Positions 24,511 to 33,319 of a DNA stretch of 64,000 nucleotides are shown in pieces; the stretch's first letter is position 1, and each line of letters begins with the position of its first letter. Below the pieces are notes generated by a model that saw only the letters and a program-made list of their open reading frames with translations, did not search any database and had not been told where the DNA came from. Source of the stretch: DASVWZ01 sp963715675 (GTDB lineage: Bacteria > Acidobacteriota > Terriglobia > Terriglobales > Acidobacteriaceae); the NCBI GenBank assembly GCA_963715675.1, contig OY970265.1:3038001-3102000 (forward strand), written 5' to 3'. The translations under genes were made by a program, and so were the position numbers.

Positions 24511-25221
24511 ATGCGGAAATTCTTGGCTCTGCTATTGACGACTTGCTTCCTCGCCCCGGCCTTCGCCGCAGACAATCAGACGGAACAGGACCGGGTAAAG
24601 GCATCGGGGGACGTTCTCAAGGAAATTCTCAATATCCCTGACGACATTCCACAGGATCTGCTCGATAAAGCCGAATGCATCGTCATACTGCCTTCGGTGA
24701 AAAAGGGAGCGTTCGGAATCGGCGCCAGCTACGGCCGTGGCGTCATGATCTGCCGCAGCGGCGAGCACTACACCGGACCGTGGGGTCCGCCGGCCCTGTA
24801 CGCGCTGGAAGGCGCCAGCATCGGATTTCAGCTGGGCGGCCAGGCCACGGACTTCGTTCTGCTGGTGATGAATCCCAAAGGCGCGCGCTCGTTGCTCAGC
24901 AGCAAGGTCAAACTTGGCGCCGACGCTTCCGCCGCCGCCGGTCCCAAGGGCCGCACCGCAGAAGGCGCAACCGACATCGTTATGAACGCCGAGATGCTTT
25001 CTTACTCACGCAACAAAGGCCTGTTCGCCGGAGTCTCGCTGGAAGGTTCCACGCTGCGCTCGGACGGAAGTGCCAATGAGAAACTCTACGGACAAAAGCT
25101 CAGCGCCAAGGACATCATTCGCCGCGGCAAAGTGAAGGCTCCCGCCTGCGCCGAGGAGTTGGTCACGCTGCTCGACAAAAAGAGCCCCAAGAACCGCTCC
25201 GATCCCAAGTCGCTGCAATAG
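24511..25221 (+). CDS. Ysc84/SYLF-domain lipid-binding protein
   Basis: 236 residues from ATG at 24511, chosen for AAAGGAA just upstream and the signal peptide MRKFLALLLTTCFLAPAFAA. The SYLF (Ysc84) domain covers most of the rest: IPQDLLDKAECIVILPSVKK, FGIGASYGRGVMICRS, TDFVLLVMN, and LFAGVSLEGSTLR. Family members bind membranes or phosphoinositides in eukaryotes; in bacteria they are exported with unclear role. Monocistronic, 32 bp before tag. Confidence 0.92.
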   Translation: MRKFLALLLTTCFLAPAFAADNQTEQDRVKASGDVLKEILNIPDDIPQDLLDKAECIVILPSVKKGAFGIGASYGRGVMICRSGEHYTGPWGPPALYALEGASIGFQLGGQATDFVLLVMNPKGARSLLSSKVKLGADASAAAGPKGRTAEGATDIVMNAEMLSYSRNKGLFAGVSLEGSTLRSDGSANEKLYGQKLSAKDIIRRGKVKAPACAEELVTLLDKKSPKNRSDPKSLQ

Positions 25222-25253
25222 AGTTGTTCACGGTATCAACCGGGAAAGCAACC

Positions 25254-25835
25254 GTGAACCGAGAACTGAGAACTGACCGAAAACGATGTGCCTGGGCTCA
25301 AGGCGAACTCGCCATCCATTATCACGATAAAGAGTGGGGAGTGCCCACTCACGACGATCGCAAACTTTTCGAATTTCTGTTGCTCGAGGGTGCGCAGGCC
25401 GGGCTCAGCTGGGACACCATCCTGCAGAAGCGGGAGAACTATCGCGCTGCCTTCGACGGCTTCGATCCCGCATTGATCGCCCGCTACGACAGCCGCAAGA
25501 TGAATGCCCTGCTGAGCAATCCCGGCATCATCCGCAATCGCCTCAAGATCGCGTCCGCAGTGAAGAATGCCAAGGCTTTTCTTCAGGTGCAGAAAGAGTT
25601 CGGATCATTCGACGCCTACATCTGGCAATTTGTCGAAGGCAAGCCAGTGCGCAACCGCTGGCGATCCCCGAAGCAGGTGCCCGCCCGAACCGCGCAATCC
25701 GACGCCATGAGCAAAGACCTGAAGAAGCGCGGCTTCAACTTCGTCGGGAGCACCATCTGCTACGCCTTCATGCAGGCGATGGGCCTGGTAAATGACCACA
25801 CGACCAATTGCTTCCGTCATTCGCTGAAGCCTTAA
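25254..25835 (+). CDS. tag: DNA-3-methyladenine glycosylase I
   Basis: Removes 3-methyladenine from DNA in base excision repair. About 193 residues from GTG at 25254 with GGGAAA upstream; the exact start is uncertain because the region is a low-complexity GAGAACTGAGAACTG spacer type. Signature: RCAWAQG at the N-terminus, HDKEWGVPTHDDRKLFEFL, EGAQAGLSWDTILQKRE, and the C-terminal HTTNCFRH. The Cys/His pairs at both ends match the zinc ligands of this family. It converges on the VOC gene with 3 bp between stops. Confidence 0.95.
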   Translation: MNRELRTDRKRCAWAQGELAIHYHDKEWGVPTHDDRKLFEFLLLEGAQAGLSWDTILQKRENYRAAFDGFDPALIARYDSRKMNALLSNPGIIRNRLKIASAVKNAKAFLQVQKEFGSFDAYIWQFVEGKPVRNRWRSPKQVPARTAQSDAMSKDLKKRGFNFVGSTICYAFMQAMGLVNDHTTNCFRHSLKP

Positions 25836-25838
25836 GCG

Positions 25839-27284
25839 TTACATCGCCACGTCCTTAATGTGAGTCGCAATGTACCACTGATTGCCGAACGGATCTTTCA
25901 CTCCTGCACTGCGATCCCCATACGGCTGATCTTTCGGTTCGGCGATAGAAGTTCCACCGGCCCCCAGCGCCTGTCGATACACAGCATCGCAATCCGGCAC
26001 GTAAAGATAGAACATCGAAGACATCGGCTGATACGGACCGTGCGCTTCGCCCATCTCCACCATCGAACTGCCAACGCGAACCTGGGCATGATGAACCACG
26101 CCATCGGGCGACGCGTATTTGGCGATCTCCTGCGCTCCGAACGCCCGTCGCAAAAACATGATCAGCGGCTCAGCCCGCAGCGGATGCAGGTACACATTGA
26201 CATGGTTCAGACCTTTCTGAATGTAGCTCCCGCCCTTGTGCGTCGCGATATACCAGTAATTCCCTGCCGGATCTTTCACTCCGGCTGAACGCTCGCCGTA
26301 TTCCTGGTCCGCGGGCTCGCCGATGGAAGTTGCGCCCGCATCCAGAGCCTTGCGGTAGGTCGCATCGCAATCCTCCACGTAGATGTGAAGAGCGTGAATG
26401 TTCGGCGTCGAGCGGAATTCACGTCCGGGAATTCCGCCCCCGATCATCAACATCGAGTCCCCGATACGCGCCTCAGCGTGCATCCCGCCCGCCGATCCCA
26501 CGGTCCTGAACATCTCTTCGGCGCCCAAGGCCTGCTTGGCAAATTCCAGCAAGGCAGGTCCGTCCGCCGCGACCAGGTAGGGCGTCACCGTGCGGTAGCC
26601 TTTGGGAATCGGATCGACCGCCGGCTGGGGCGCCCGCGACTGCATGGCGTTGAACCGGCGCTGCACCTCCTCGGCCGACATCTCTTCTTTGATGGTGAAG
26701 ATGTTCCAGGTGTAACCGAAGGGATCGACCAAGTGACCCTCTCGAGTTCCGTAGAATTGATCCTCGATCGGCCTTGCAACCTTCATCCCCGCCGCCACCG
26801 CACGGGCTGCAAAAGAATCAACGTCGTCGACGAAAATACGCAGTTCCACCGGCGATTGACCCAGGGTTTCTGCGCTGAATCTGCCTCCCTCCGGCCATTC
26901 CACGGACAACAGGATGGGCGAATCACCGATCTTCATCTCGGCATGCCCAACCCTGCCTTCAAGATTGAACCTCCACGTCTCCGTCGCTTCCAAGGCCTTC
27001 TGGTAGAAGGCGATGGCCTTGGCGACATCTTTGTAGGCCAATCTTGGAGTTGCGACGGTACGAACAGCGGCCGCTGGTTCAGCTACGGTTGCCATGGATG
27101 CTTCCCTTTCCAGATCAGATTTCAGACGCGCTTTGAAATTTTCGCGCGGAAGACTGCGCAGTCCGCCAGCGATACGGATCAGGCGCGTCACACGTAGGTC
27201 CACTTCAGGCGGGGACGCACCCGGCGTTCCGACGATCGCCTGCACCGCAGCGTCGAGTTGTTCAATCAAGCTGCTCTTAGGCAT
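25839..27284 (-). CDS. Three-domain VOC (glyoxalase-fold) protein with sigma-linked N-terminus
   Basis: 481 residues from ATG at 27284. N-terminal about 63 residues (SLIEQLDAAVQAIVGTPGA.. RLIRIAGGLRSLPRENFKAR) form a helical segment. Three VOC modules follow (about residues 80-205, 225-345, 360-480), the last two PhnB-like with repeated ERSAGVKDPAGNYWYIATH / DRSAGVKDPFGNQWYIATH. No substrate is evident. The start overlaps the sigma factor stop by 8 bases (ATGCCTAA), so the two are translationally coupled. The N-terminal helices may contact the sigma factor, but this is inference. Confidence 0.88.
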   Translation of the reverse strand: MPKSSLIEQLDAAVQAIVGTPGASPPEVDLRVTRLIRIAGGLRSLPRENFKARLKSDLEREASMATVAEPAAAVRTVATPRLAYKDVAKAIAFYQKALEATETWRFNLEGRVGHAEMKIGDSPILLSVEWPEGGRFSAETLGQSPVELRIFVDDVDSFAARAVAAGMKVARPIEDQFYGTREGHLVDPFGYTWNIFTIKEEMSAEEVQRRFNAMQSRAPQPAVDPIPKGYRTVTPYLVAADGPALLEFAKQALGAEEMFRTVGSAGGMHAEARIGDSMLMIGGGIPGREFRSTPNIHALHIYVEDCDATYRKALDAGATSIGEPADQEYGERSAGVKDPAGNYWYIATHKGGSYIQKGLNHVNVYLHPLRAEPLIMFLRRAFGAQEIAKYASPDGVVHHAQVRVGSSMVEMGEAHGPYQPMSSMFYLYVPDCDAVYRQALGAGGTSIAEPKDQPYGDRSAGVKDPFGNQWYIATHIKDVAM

Positions 27285-27894
27285 CCCTGGCCCCTGACGG
27301 CTTCGTGTTTCTCGCACCGCCGCGTGGCTTTTTCTCCCGCGCAGCGTCGCACTTCGCTCTCAATGCTTCCAGCCCGCGGAACTGCAACTGCTTCACAGCA
27401 CCTTCACTCTTTCCCAATTCCTGCGCGATCTCGCGAATGCTCTTTTCCTCGGCGAACCGCATCGCCACGACTCGCCGTTGCTCGCCGGGGAGATCGTTCA
27501 CCATGCGAAACAACTGCGCCTGATGTTCCACTGCTTCCATCCGTGGCTCGGCGCTGATTTCATCGGGATCGTCGATGCCCGCGACTTCCCGCGACGTCCG
27601 CTTCACCCGGTCCACAATCGCATTGGCCGCGATCCGTATCAGCCAGGCCGCAAACGGAGATCCTCGCCATTCAAATTGTCGGAGGTTCGCCAGCGCCCGG
27701 TGAAAAACATCAGAGGTTAGGTCCTCCGCGGCATCGCGGTCTTGGACCCGCCGCGCGAGGTACGCATAGACACGCTCGAAATGGAGTTCGTACAGCTCGG
27801 CGAAGCGCCTGGGGTCTTTTTGCGCAGCTTCGATCAGCAGACGTTCGTCCGTCTGCTCGCCCGACCGCCTCGATGCCGGTGCCTTCACCCCCAT
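27277..27894 (-). CDS. ECF-type RNA polymerase sigma factor
   Basis: 205 residues. Sigma region 2: FAELYELHFERVYAYLARRV.. DAAEDLTSDVFHRAL.. WLIRIAANAIVDR. Region 4: LPGEQRRVVAMRFAEEKSIR.. IAQELGKSEGAVKQLQFRGL. The C-terminal tail is basic (EKKPRGGARN). It is first of two overlapping genes; the partner is a VOC protein rather than an anti-sigma factor. The preceding 97-bp gap holds no convincing autoregulated promoter that I can name. Confidence 0.93.
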   Translation of the reverse strand: MGVKAPASRRSGEQTDERLLIEAAQKDPRRFAELYELHFERVYAYLARRVQDRDAAEDLTSDVFHRALANLRQFEWRGSPFAAWLIRIAANAIVDRVKRTSREVAGIDDPDEISAEPRMEAVEHQAQLFRMVNDLPGEQRRVVAMRFAEEKSIREIAQELGKSEGAVKQLQFRGLEALRAKCDAAREKKPRGGARNTKPSGARDA

Positions 27895-27991
27895 TGGCCT
27901 CTACAATGTATAAACGAAGCTGAGATGGAAAGGTTACGCACCCGGGACAACTTTAACGGCCGGCGCGCCGTCCTAAACTCAGGAGGTTTTT

Positions 27992-28351
27992 ATGCGGATA
28001 GTTTCTCTGCTCTGGTCATTCGTCATTTGCTCAGCACTGGGCCTTTCGGCTCAGCAGGTTCCGAACAACCCGCCGGCGGCTCCCGCCGCCCCGATCACCG
28101 TAATCGGATGTGTGGTTGGCCTGAACGGCGGCTACATCTTGACCACAGACGCCGGCCAGACGTTTCGCCTTGAAGGTCAGAGTCTGCAACAGTATTCCGG
28201 AGAGCAGGTTCGCGCGGTGGGGACTGCCAGCCACTCCAAGAAGCCAGGGACCAATGGCAAGGCGGAGAATATGGTGATGCGCGCGGGCCAGCTTACCCTC
28301 ACGCTGATCAAGATCGACGAGGTGGCCCCCACCTGCAACCCCAAACACTGA
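27992..28351 (+). CDS. Small secreted hypothetical protein
   Basis: 119 residues, ATG preceded by a strong AGGAGG. Signal peptide MRIVSLLWSFVICSALGLSA, cleaved near SAQQ. The mature part starts with a Pro/Ala-rich stretch, then a compact beta-rich domain (ITVIGCVVGLNGGYILTTDA.. GQTFRLEG.. GEQVRAVGTAS) with two cysteines (GC and TC). It may be an OB-like periplasmic domain seen in other acidobacterial proteins; function unknown. Divergent from the sigma gene. Confidence 0.85.
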   Translation: MRIVSLLWSFVICSALGLSAQQVPNNPPAAPAAPITVIGCVVGLNGGYILTTDAGQTFRLEGQSLQQYSGEQVRAVGTASHSKKPGTNGKAENMVMRAGQLTLTLIKIDEVAPTCNPKH

Positions 28352-28549
28352 GGCCCCGAAACGAACCAGAGTTTGCTGAAATGTTTCCAGCAGATTAATT
28401 CTTTCTCAACCGCCCACATCTATATCCATTCGGTTTATGATGAAGATATATCGCACACAATCCAGGTGAGGAAAGCATTCAGTCGTGCTGGTTGTGTACG
28501 CAGATGATTACAAGTTGGCATATTCATAACCTTCAAAGGAGTATCGATA

Positions 28550-28813
28550 ATGGCGAGAGCAAAGACCCCCCGCAGCGGTAACGGCGTCAACAAGCAAGTC
28601 ATCACCATGCCAGAAACAGGTCCGTCGATGGCAGCGAAAAAGACTGGGCTGCCTCAGGTGAATCCGACCCCAATCGACCTTGATGCCCAGATCCGGCAGC
28701 GCGCTTACGAGTTGTACCAGGAGCGCGGCTGCGCGCCAGGGCATGAAACCGAAGACTGGGCGCGGGCGGAGCAGGAAGTTCGCAACCGCTTGAGCAAGGC
28801 GCAAAGCGCGTAA
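28550..28813 (+). CDS. DUF2934 family protein
   Basis: 87 residues with AAAGGAG seven bases or so before ATG. The C-terminal half carries the DUF2934 pattern (IRQRAYELYQERGCAPGHET.. DWARAEQEV). The N-terminus is basic and disordered. These proteins are frequent in Acidobacteria and Proteobacteria; role unknown. Monocistronic. Confidence 0.9.
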   Translation: MARAKTPRSGNGVNKQVITMPETGPSMAAKKTGLPQVNPTPIDLDAQIRQRAYELYQERGCAPGHETEDWARAEQEVRNRLSKAQSA

Positions 28814-29135
28814 TCGATCTGCGCTTGTGCTGGCTGGAGGCAAGCAGCACGGTCGGGCGTCGCGAATGCCTATGCCTCGGATCGTGCTAGACGACGGTAC
28901 GACGTTGTTGCATCTGCGTGCGGTCGTGCTGAGCCAAGCCGACTTTGCAGTTCGTACCGCCGGAACTGCACTCGACGATCTCGCGATTGTGCCTGGCCCC
29001 ACGTTCAGACGATCAGGAAGATTATGGCGACCGGCTCTGTCGCACTCGCAGCGCGCAAGCTGCGTCCTCGGTCTTATTCCCCGCTTTCCATTTGCCTCGG
29101 TGGACGCTTTCTGAAAAAATGCTGAAAGGCCCTCC
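28814..29135. other. Spacer before ccmF, nothing clear seen
   Basis: 322 bp between the DUF2934 gene and ccmF. Plus-strand frames of about 80-95 codons exist but have no ribosome site and no recognisable protein character. No strong repeat or terminator was found. Confidence 0.5.
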
Positions 29136-31178
29136 ATGTCCCAGATCGGCAGTTTTGCTCTGCTGCTCGCTCTGGCGCTAAGTGCATATTCGTTTTTGGC
29201 CGGACTGCTTGCATTAGTCCGCAAAGACGAAGGCTCTGCGCGCCTGAGTGAGACCGCGCGCCGCGCCGGAATCGCGACCTTCGCCGCCGTGTTTCTGGCG
29301 GCGGTGGTCCTGGTTACCGCGGCCTTCCAAAACGACTTTTCGATCGCTTATATCTTCCATCACAGCAACCGCGATCTGCCGGTAGCTTACAAGTTCGCCG
29401 TTCTGTGGTCCGGACAAGAAGGCTCGCTGCTGTTCTGGGCGCTGCTGCTTTCCGCCTACGGGCTGGTGCTGCGTCTGCGCTACAAGACCGATCCGCGGCT
29501 GTTTGCCTACGCTTCGGTCATTATCGCGGCCGTGCAGGTCTTTTTCCTGCTGCTGGTAAATTTTGCGGCGCATCCCTTCGCCATCATGCAAGGCAACCTG
29601 CCCCCGGACGGCAGCGGCCTCAACCCGCTCCTGCAATATCCCGAGATGGTGATTCACCCTCCGATGCTCTACCTGGGATACGTCGGATTCACCGTGCCGT
29701 TTGCCTTCGCGCTGGGCGCACTAGCCATGCGGTATCCCGGCGAAAAATGGATTCACATCACTCGCCGCTGGACCATGGTGACCTGGGGATTCCTCACCTG
29801 CGGCATCTTTCTGGGCGCGCATTGGGCTTATTCCGTGCTGGGCTGGGGCGGATATTGGGGCTGGGACCCGGTCGAAAACGCGTCGCTGATGCCGTGGCTC
29901 ACCGGAACGGCGTTTCTGCATTCCGTCATGATGCAGGAAAAGCGCGGCATGCTGAAGACCTGGAACATGTGGCTGATCTTCGCCACCTTCGGGCTTTCGA
30001 TTTTCGGCACTTTCCTCACCCGCAGCGGAGTCGTCAGCTCAGTCCACGCGTTCGCGCAGTCGTCCATCGGCGACTGGTTCGTGGCATTTCTGGCGCTGAT
30101 CTTCGCCACCTGCATATACTTCTACGTGAAGAACCGTTCCCATCTCCGCAGTGAGCACAAGTTGGAGTCGCTGGTCTCGCGCGAATCCAGTTTCCTGTTC
30201 AATAACCTGCTCCTGCTGGTGGCGTGCTTCACCGTACTCTGGGGCACGCTGTTCCCGGTGTTGTCGGAGTGGGTGCAAGGAAACAAAGTTACCGTGGGTC
30301 CGCCATTCTTCAACCGCGTAAACATTCCGGTCGCGCTTCTACTTTTATTGCTGACCGCTCTCGGACCTCTCTTAGCCTGGCGCCGAACTTCCATTGAGAG
30401 CATTCATCGCAATTTCCGCTGGCCTGCCGTGGGAGCCCTCGCCATCGCGTTGCTCCTGGTGATCACACCGGAAAGCTGGGGCGGGCCGTTCGGCATGCGT
30501 CCCTGGAAGGACGCCTCCCAATTCTACTCACTGATGACCATCCTGCTCTCCGCGCTGGTCGCCTTCACTGTGGCGCTGGAGTTTGTCCGCGGCGGCCGCG
30601 TGATCGCGCGGCATACCGGCCAGAATCTGATGGCTTCCATGCTTCACTTGGCCCATCGCAACACCCGCCGCTATGGCGGATATATCGTGCATTTCGGTGT
30701 GATCGTCATCATGATCGGTTTCGCCGGCTCCGCCTTCAATCAGGATAAGGAACAGGAAATGGGCTTTGGCGACAAAATGGGGATTGGCCCCTTCACCCTG
30801 GTCTGCCGTTCTTTCACCCAGGACGACAATCCGAACTATGGCAGCGAATGGGCGGTCATCGACGTGTTGAAGGACGGCAAACAAATCGACACGCTCTACC
30901 CCGAGCGCCGTTTCTACAAGGCCAGCCAGCAAACCTCGACCATCCCGCGCGTCCGCTCCACCGTGCAGGAAGATCTCTATCTCGTGTACGAAGGACAGAA
31001 TCAGGACACTGGCAAGCCCATCATCAAGGCCCACTTGAATCCGCTGGTCACCTGGATTTGGGTTGGGGTGTGGCTCATGATCATGGGAACGGTGGTGGCG
31101 TTGATTCCGAATGCGGCGGCGTTGCCGGTGGCGCTGCCGGCGCGCATCCAGACGGCGCCGGCGGGGGTAAGCCATTGA
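29136..31178 (+). CDS. ccmF: Cytochrome c heme lyase subunit CcmF
   Basis: Inner-membrane protein that attaches heme to apocytochrome c. 680 residues with about 14-15 hydrophobic spans. The tryptophan-rich heme-handling motif is GWGGYWGWDPVENASLMPWL near residue 243; conserved histidines occur in IHPPMLYLGYVGFTVPFAFA and LTRSGVVSSVHAFA. AAAGG precedes the start. First gene of a tight operon with ccmH and two more genes. CcmA-E are not in the window. Confidence 0.96.
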   Translation: MSQIGSFALLLALALSAYSFLAGLLALVRKDEGSARLSETARRAGIATFAAVFLAAVVLVTAAFQNDFSIAYIFHHSNRDLPVAYKFAVLWSGQEGSLLFWALLLSAYGLVLRLRYKTDPRLFAYASVIIAAVQVFFLLLVNFAAHPFAIMQGNLPPDGSGLNPLLQYPEMVIHPPMLYLGYVGFTVPFAFALGALAMRYPGEKWIHITRRWTMVTWGFLTCGIFLGAHWAYSVLGWGGYWGWDPVENASLMPWLTGTAFLHSVMMQEKRGMLKTWNMWLIFATFGLSIFGTFLTRSGVVSSVHAFAQSSIGDWFVAFLALIFATCIYFYVKNRSHLRSEHKLESLVSRESSFLFNNLLLLVACFTVLWGTLFPVLSEWVQGNKVTVGPPFFNRVNIPVALLLLLLTALGPLLAWRRTSIESIHRNFRWPAVGALAIALLLVITPESWGGPFGMRPWKDASQFYSLMTILLSALVAFTVALEFVRGGRVIARHTGQNLMASMLHLAHRNTRRYGGYIVHFGVIVIMIGFAGSAFNQDKEQEMGFGDKMGIGPFTLVCRSFTQDDNPNYGSEWAVIDVLKDGKQIDTLYPERRFYKASQQTSTIPRVRSTVQEDLYLVYEGQNQDTGKPIIKAHLNPLVTWIWVGVWLMIMGTVVALIPNAAALPVALPARIQTAPAGVSH

Positions 31179-31681
31179 GCGCGCCAGCCAACCGTCGTTT
31201 CTCAGCAGCTTCAGTGAAGCGAACTCTGCAGGCTGGGTTTCTTTTCGGCGCGCTGCTTTTCCTGCTCGGCGCAGGCGATCAGTCCGCCCGGTTCAACGAT
31301 CTCGGGCACCGCCTGATGTGCGCCTGCGGCTGCAATCAGATCCTGCTGGAATGCAATCATGTCGGCTGCTCCTATTCCGATCGCATGCGCGACGAGTTGA
31401 TGGCCGCCGTGGATCGCGGCGACAACGATGACTTGACTCTGCAATCGTTCGTGCAGAAGTATGGGCCAACCGTGCTGGCCGCCCCCACAAAGACTGGCTT
31501 CAATCGCGTCGCCTGGGTTGTGCCTTACCTGGCACTGCTGGTAGGCATTGTCGGTGTAGGCTACGTGGTGCGCCTCTGGAGATCGCGGCCACTGCTCTTG
31601 CCGGCGGACGCGCCCGCCCCGGCCCAAGGCGCCGAACTACAGCACTTCCGCGAAGTGGCCCGGAAGGACACCGAACTATGA
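31175..31681 (+). CDS. ccmH: Cytochrome c maturation protein CcmH
   Basis: 168 residues from a TTG start that overlaps the ccmF stop (TTGA), with GGGGGTAAG upstream. An N-terminal hydrophobic anchor is followed by the heme-lyase cysteine motif LMCACGCNQILLECNHVGC, then SDRMRDELMAAVDRGDNDD and a C-terminal span (VVPYLALLVGIVGVGYVVRL). CcmH keeps the apocytochrome thiols reduced. The CACGC form is richer in cysteine than the LRCxxC of model proteins. It overlaps the next gene by ATGA. Confidence 0.93.
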   Translation: MSAPANRRFSAASVKRTLQAGFLFGALLFLLGAGDQSARFNDLGHRLMCACGCNQILLECNHVGCSYSDRMRDELMAAVDRGDNDDLTLQSFVQKYGPTVLAAPTKTGFNRVAWVVPYLALLVGIVGVGYVVRLWRSRPLLLPADAPAPAQGAELQHFREVARKDTEL

Positions 31682-31992
31682 TCCTCCCGATTCTCGTTTG
31701 CGTGGTCATGACCGCCGGCACTCTGTTCTACGTGTTCTACCTTCTCGGAAAGCTCTATCTTGGCCCGCAGAAAACCCGCCTGGTATATCTGCGCGAGCGC
31801 AAGGAAGTGGTTTACGAGAACCTCCGCGACCTGAACTTCGAGTACAAGTCGGGCAAGTTTCCCGATGGGGACTATCAGGCCATGAAGACATCTCTGGAAG
31901 AAGAAGCCGCCGCCGTGCTGGCCGAGATTGCGCACCTGGAAGACGCGGCCAGCGATGCGGCGTCCAGCGACCGAAAAGGAGTCAGAGTTTGA
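31678..31992 (+). CDS. Small membrane protein of the ccm operon (CcmI/zinc-ribbon type position)
   Basis: 104 residues: one N-terminal span (ILPILVCVVMTAGTLFYVF), then a helical, probably coiled-coil part (LVYLRERKEVVYENLRDLNF.. YKSGKFPDGDYQAMKTSLEE.. EAAAVLAEIAHLED). The KxxxYENLRDLxFEYxxGK pattern is common in acidobacterial ccm operons next to ccmH. Overlaps ccmH by 4 bases and the next gene by 4. Probably an assembly factor; not a classical CcmI by length. Confidence 0.85.
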   Translation: MILPILVCVVMTAGTLFYVFYLLGKLYLGPQKTRLVYLRERKEVVYENLRDLNFEYKSGKFPDGDYQAMKTSLEEEAAAVLAEIAHLEDAASDAASSDRKGVRV

Positions 31993-33302
31993 GATATCCA
32001 TCACCACCCACGTGGCGACGGTCGGCGCGCCGAGCCGCGGCCATGTTCGCGGGCGCTCTGCTGATGTTCGCCGCTGGCGTCGCTCACTCCCAAACTCTCA
32101 CCGGCACGGTGAAGAACGGCACCACCCACAAGCCCGGCGCCGGTGACGAGGTCGCGCTCATGACTCTGTCTCAGGGCATGGAGGAAACCGGCAAGACCAC
32201 GACCGACGCCAGGGGTAACTTCAGTTTCAAGCTCGACGACGCCAGCGCGCCTCACCTGATCCGCGTAACCCATCAGGGCGTGCCGTACCACCGCATGGCG
32301 CCTCCGGGAACCACTTCCCTGGAAGTGGAAATCTACGACGTGGCGAAGAAGGTCGATGGGCTGAGCGTCACTGCCGACGTGGTGCGGCTGCAGGCGCAGG
32401 GCGGTGAGCTGAGCGGCATCCGGCTGTTCGCCGTCAACAATGCTTCAAGCCCGGCCCGCACCCAGATGAGTGATCAGAATTTCGAGTTTTACCTGCCCGA
32501 GGGCGCGCAGATCGACCAGTCCATGGCCATGACCGCCGGCGGCCAGCCCATCAGCTCCGATCCCATTCCAGAAAAAGAAAAAAATCGCTACGCCTTCAAC
32601 TATCCGCTGCGGCCCGGGGAAACCCAGTTCCAGGTGTCGTATCACCTGCCTTATAACGGATCGGCCAGTATCAATCCGAAGTCGCTCTACGACGCCCAGC
32701 ACTTCGTGGTCATGCTCCCCAAATCCATGCAGTTCACCGCCGGCCCCGGTACCGACTTCCAGTCGATGCAAGACCCGCAGCAATCGGACTCAGTCGTCGA
32801 AGTCGCCTCAAACACCACCGCCGGCCAAGCCCTCAGCTTCAAGATTTCCGGCACCGGAGTCCTGTCCGCCAAGAGCGAAGGCGAAGGCAATGTCCGCGCC
32901 GATGGAGCAACCGCCGGACGTGAATCCCGTCCCGGCGGCGGCCTCGGCCCACCCATCGACGCTCCTGATCCGCTGGAAAAATATCGCTGGTTCATTCTCG
33001 GCGGATTCGCCATCGTGCTGGCCGGCGGCGCAATCTACATCTCTGGACGCTCAAAAACCGCGGTGGTGCCCGACTTCGCCCCCTCCGACATCGACGCGCC
33101 CCCAGCGCCGGTCGTTCCCAAACCAAACCCCGCCGCCGACCGCTCCGGCTTGCTGATGGAAGCCTTGAAAGAGGAACTGTTCCAGCTTGAGGTCGAGCAC
33201 AAGCAAGGCCGCATCACCCAAGCCGAGTACGACAAAGCCAAAGCCGCCCTAGACCAGACCCTGGAACGAGCCATAAAGCGCGGCGCCGTCAAAACCTCAT
33301 AA
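31989..33302 (+). CDS. Exported protein with carboxypeptidase-like domain, last gene of ccm operon
   Basis: 437 residues from a TTG start overlapping the previous stop (TTGA), with GGAG 7 bases upstream. Signal peptide (RRAAAMFAGALLMFAAGVAHS), a carboxypeptidase-regulatory-like beta domain (LTGTVKNGTTHKPGAGDEVA), a larger beta-rich part, a membrane span near residue 340 (WFILGGFAIVLAGGAIYI), and a C-terminal cytoplasmic helical tail with KQGRITQAEYDKAKAALDQT, similar to SHOCT-like tails. Role unknown; the operon context points to cytochrome c assembly. Confidence 0.85.
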   Translation: MRYPSPPTWRRSARRAAAMFAGALLMFAAGVAHSQTLTGTVKNGTTHKPGAGDEVALMTLSQGMEETGKTTTDARGNFSFKLDDASAPHLIRVTHQGVPYHRMAPPGTTSLEVEIYDVAKKVDGLSVTADVVRLQAQGGELSGIRLFAVNNASSPARTQMSDQNFEFYLPEGAQIDQSMAMTAGGQPISSDPIPEKEKNRYAFNYPLRPGETQFQVSYHLPYNGSASINPKSLYDAQHFVVMLPKSMQFTAGPGTDFQSMQDPQQSDSVVEVASNTTAGQALSFKISGTGVLSAKSEGEGNVRADGATAGRESRPGGGLGPPIDAPDPLEKYRWFILGGFAIVLAGGAIYISGRSKTAVVPDFAPSDIDAPPAPVVPKPNPAADRSGLLMEALKEELFQLEVEHKQGRITQAEYDKAKAALDQTLERAIKRGAVKTS

Positions 33303-33319
33303 CTCGTCCTCATTTCGCC

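Noticed and set aside
28827..29114. 95-residue plus-strand frame before ccmF
   Set aside because: No ribosome site, no hydrophobic or domain pattern, and the same spacer has other equally poor frames.
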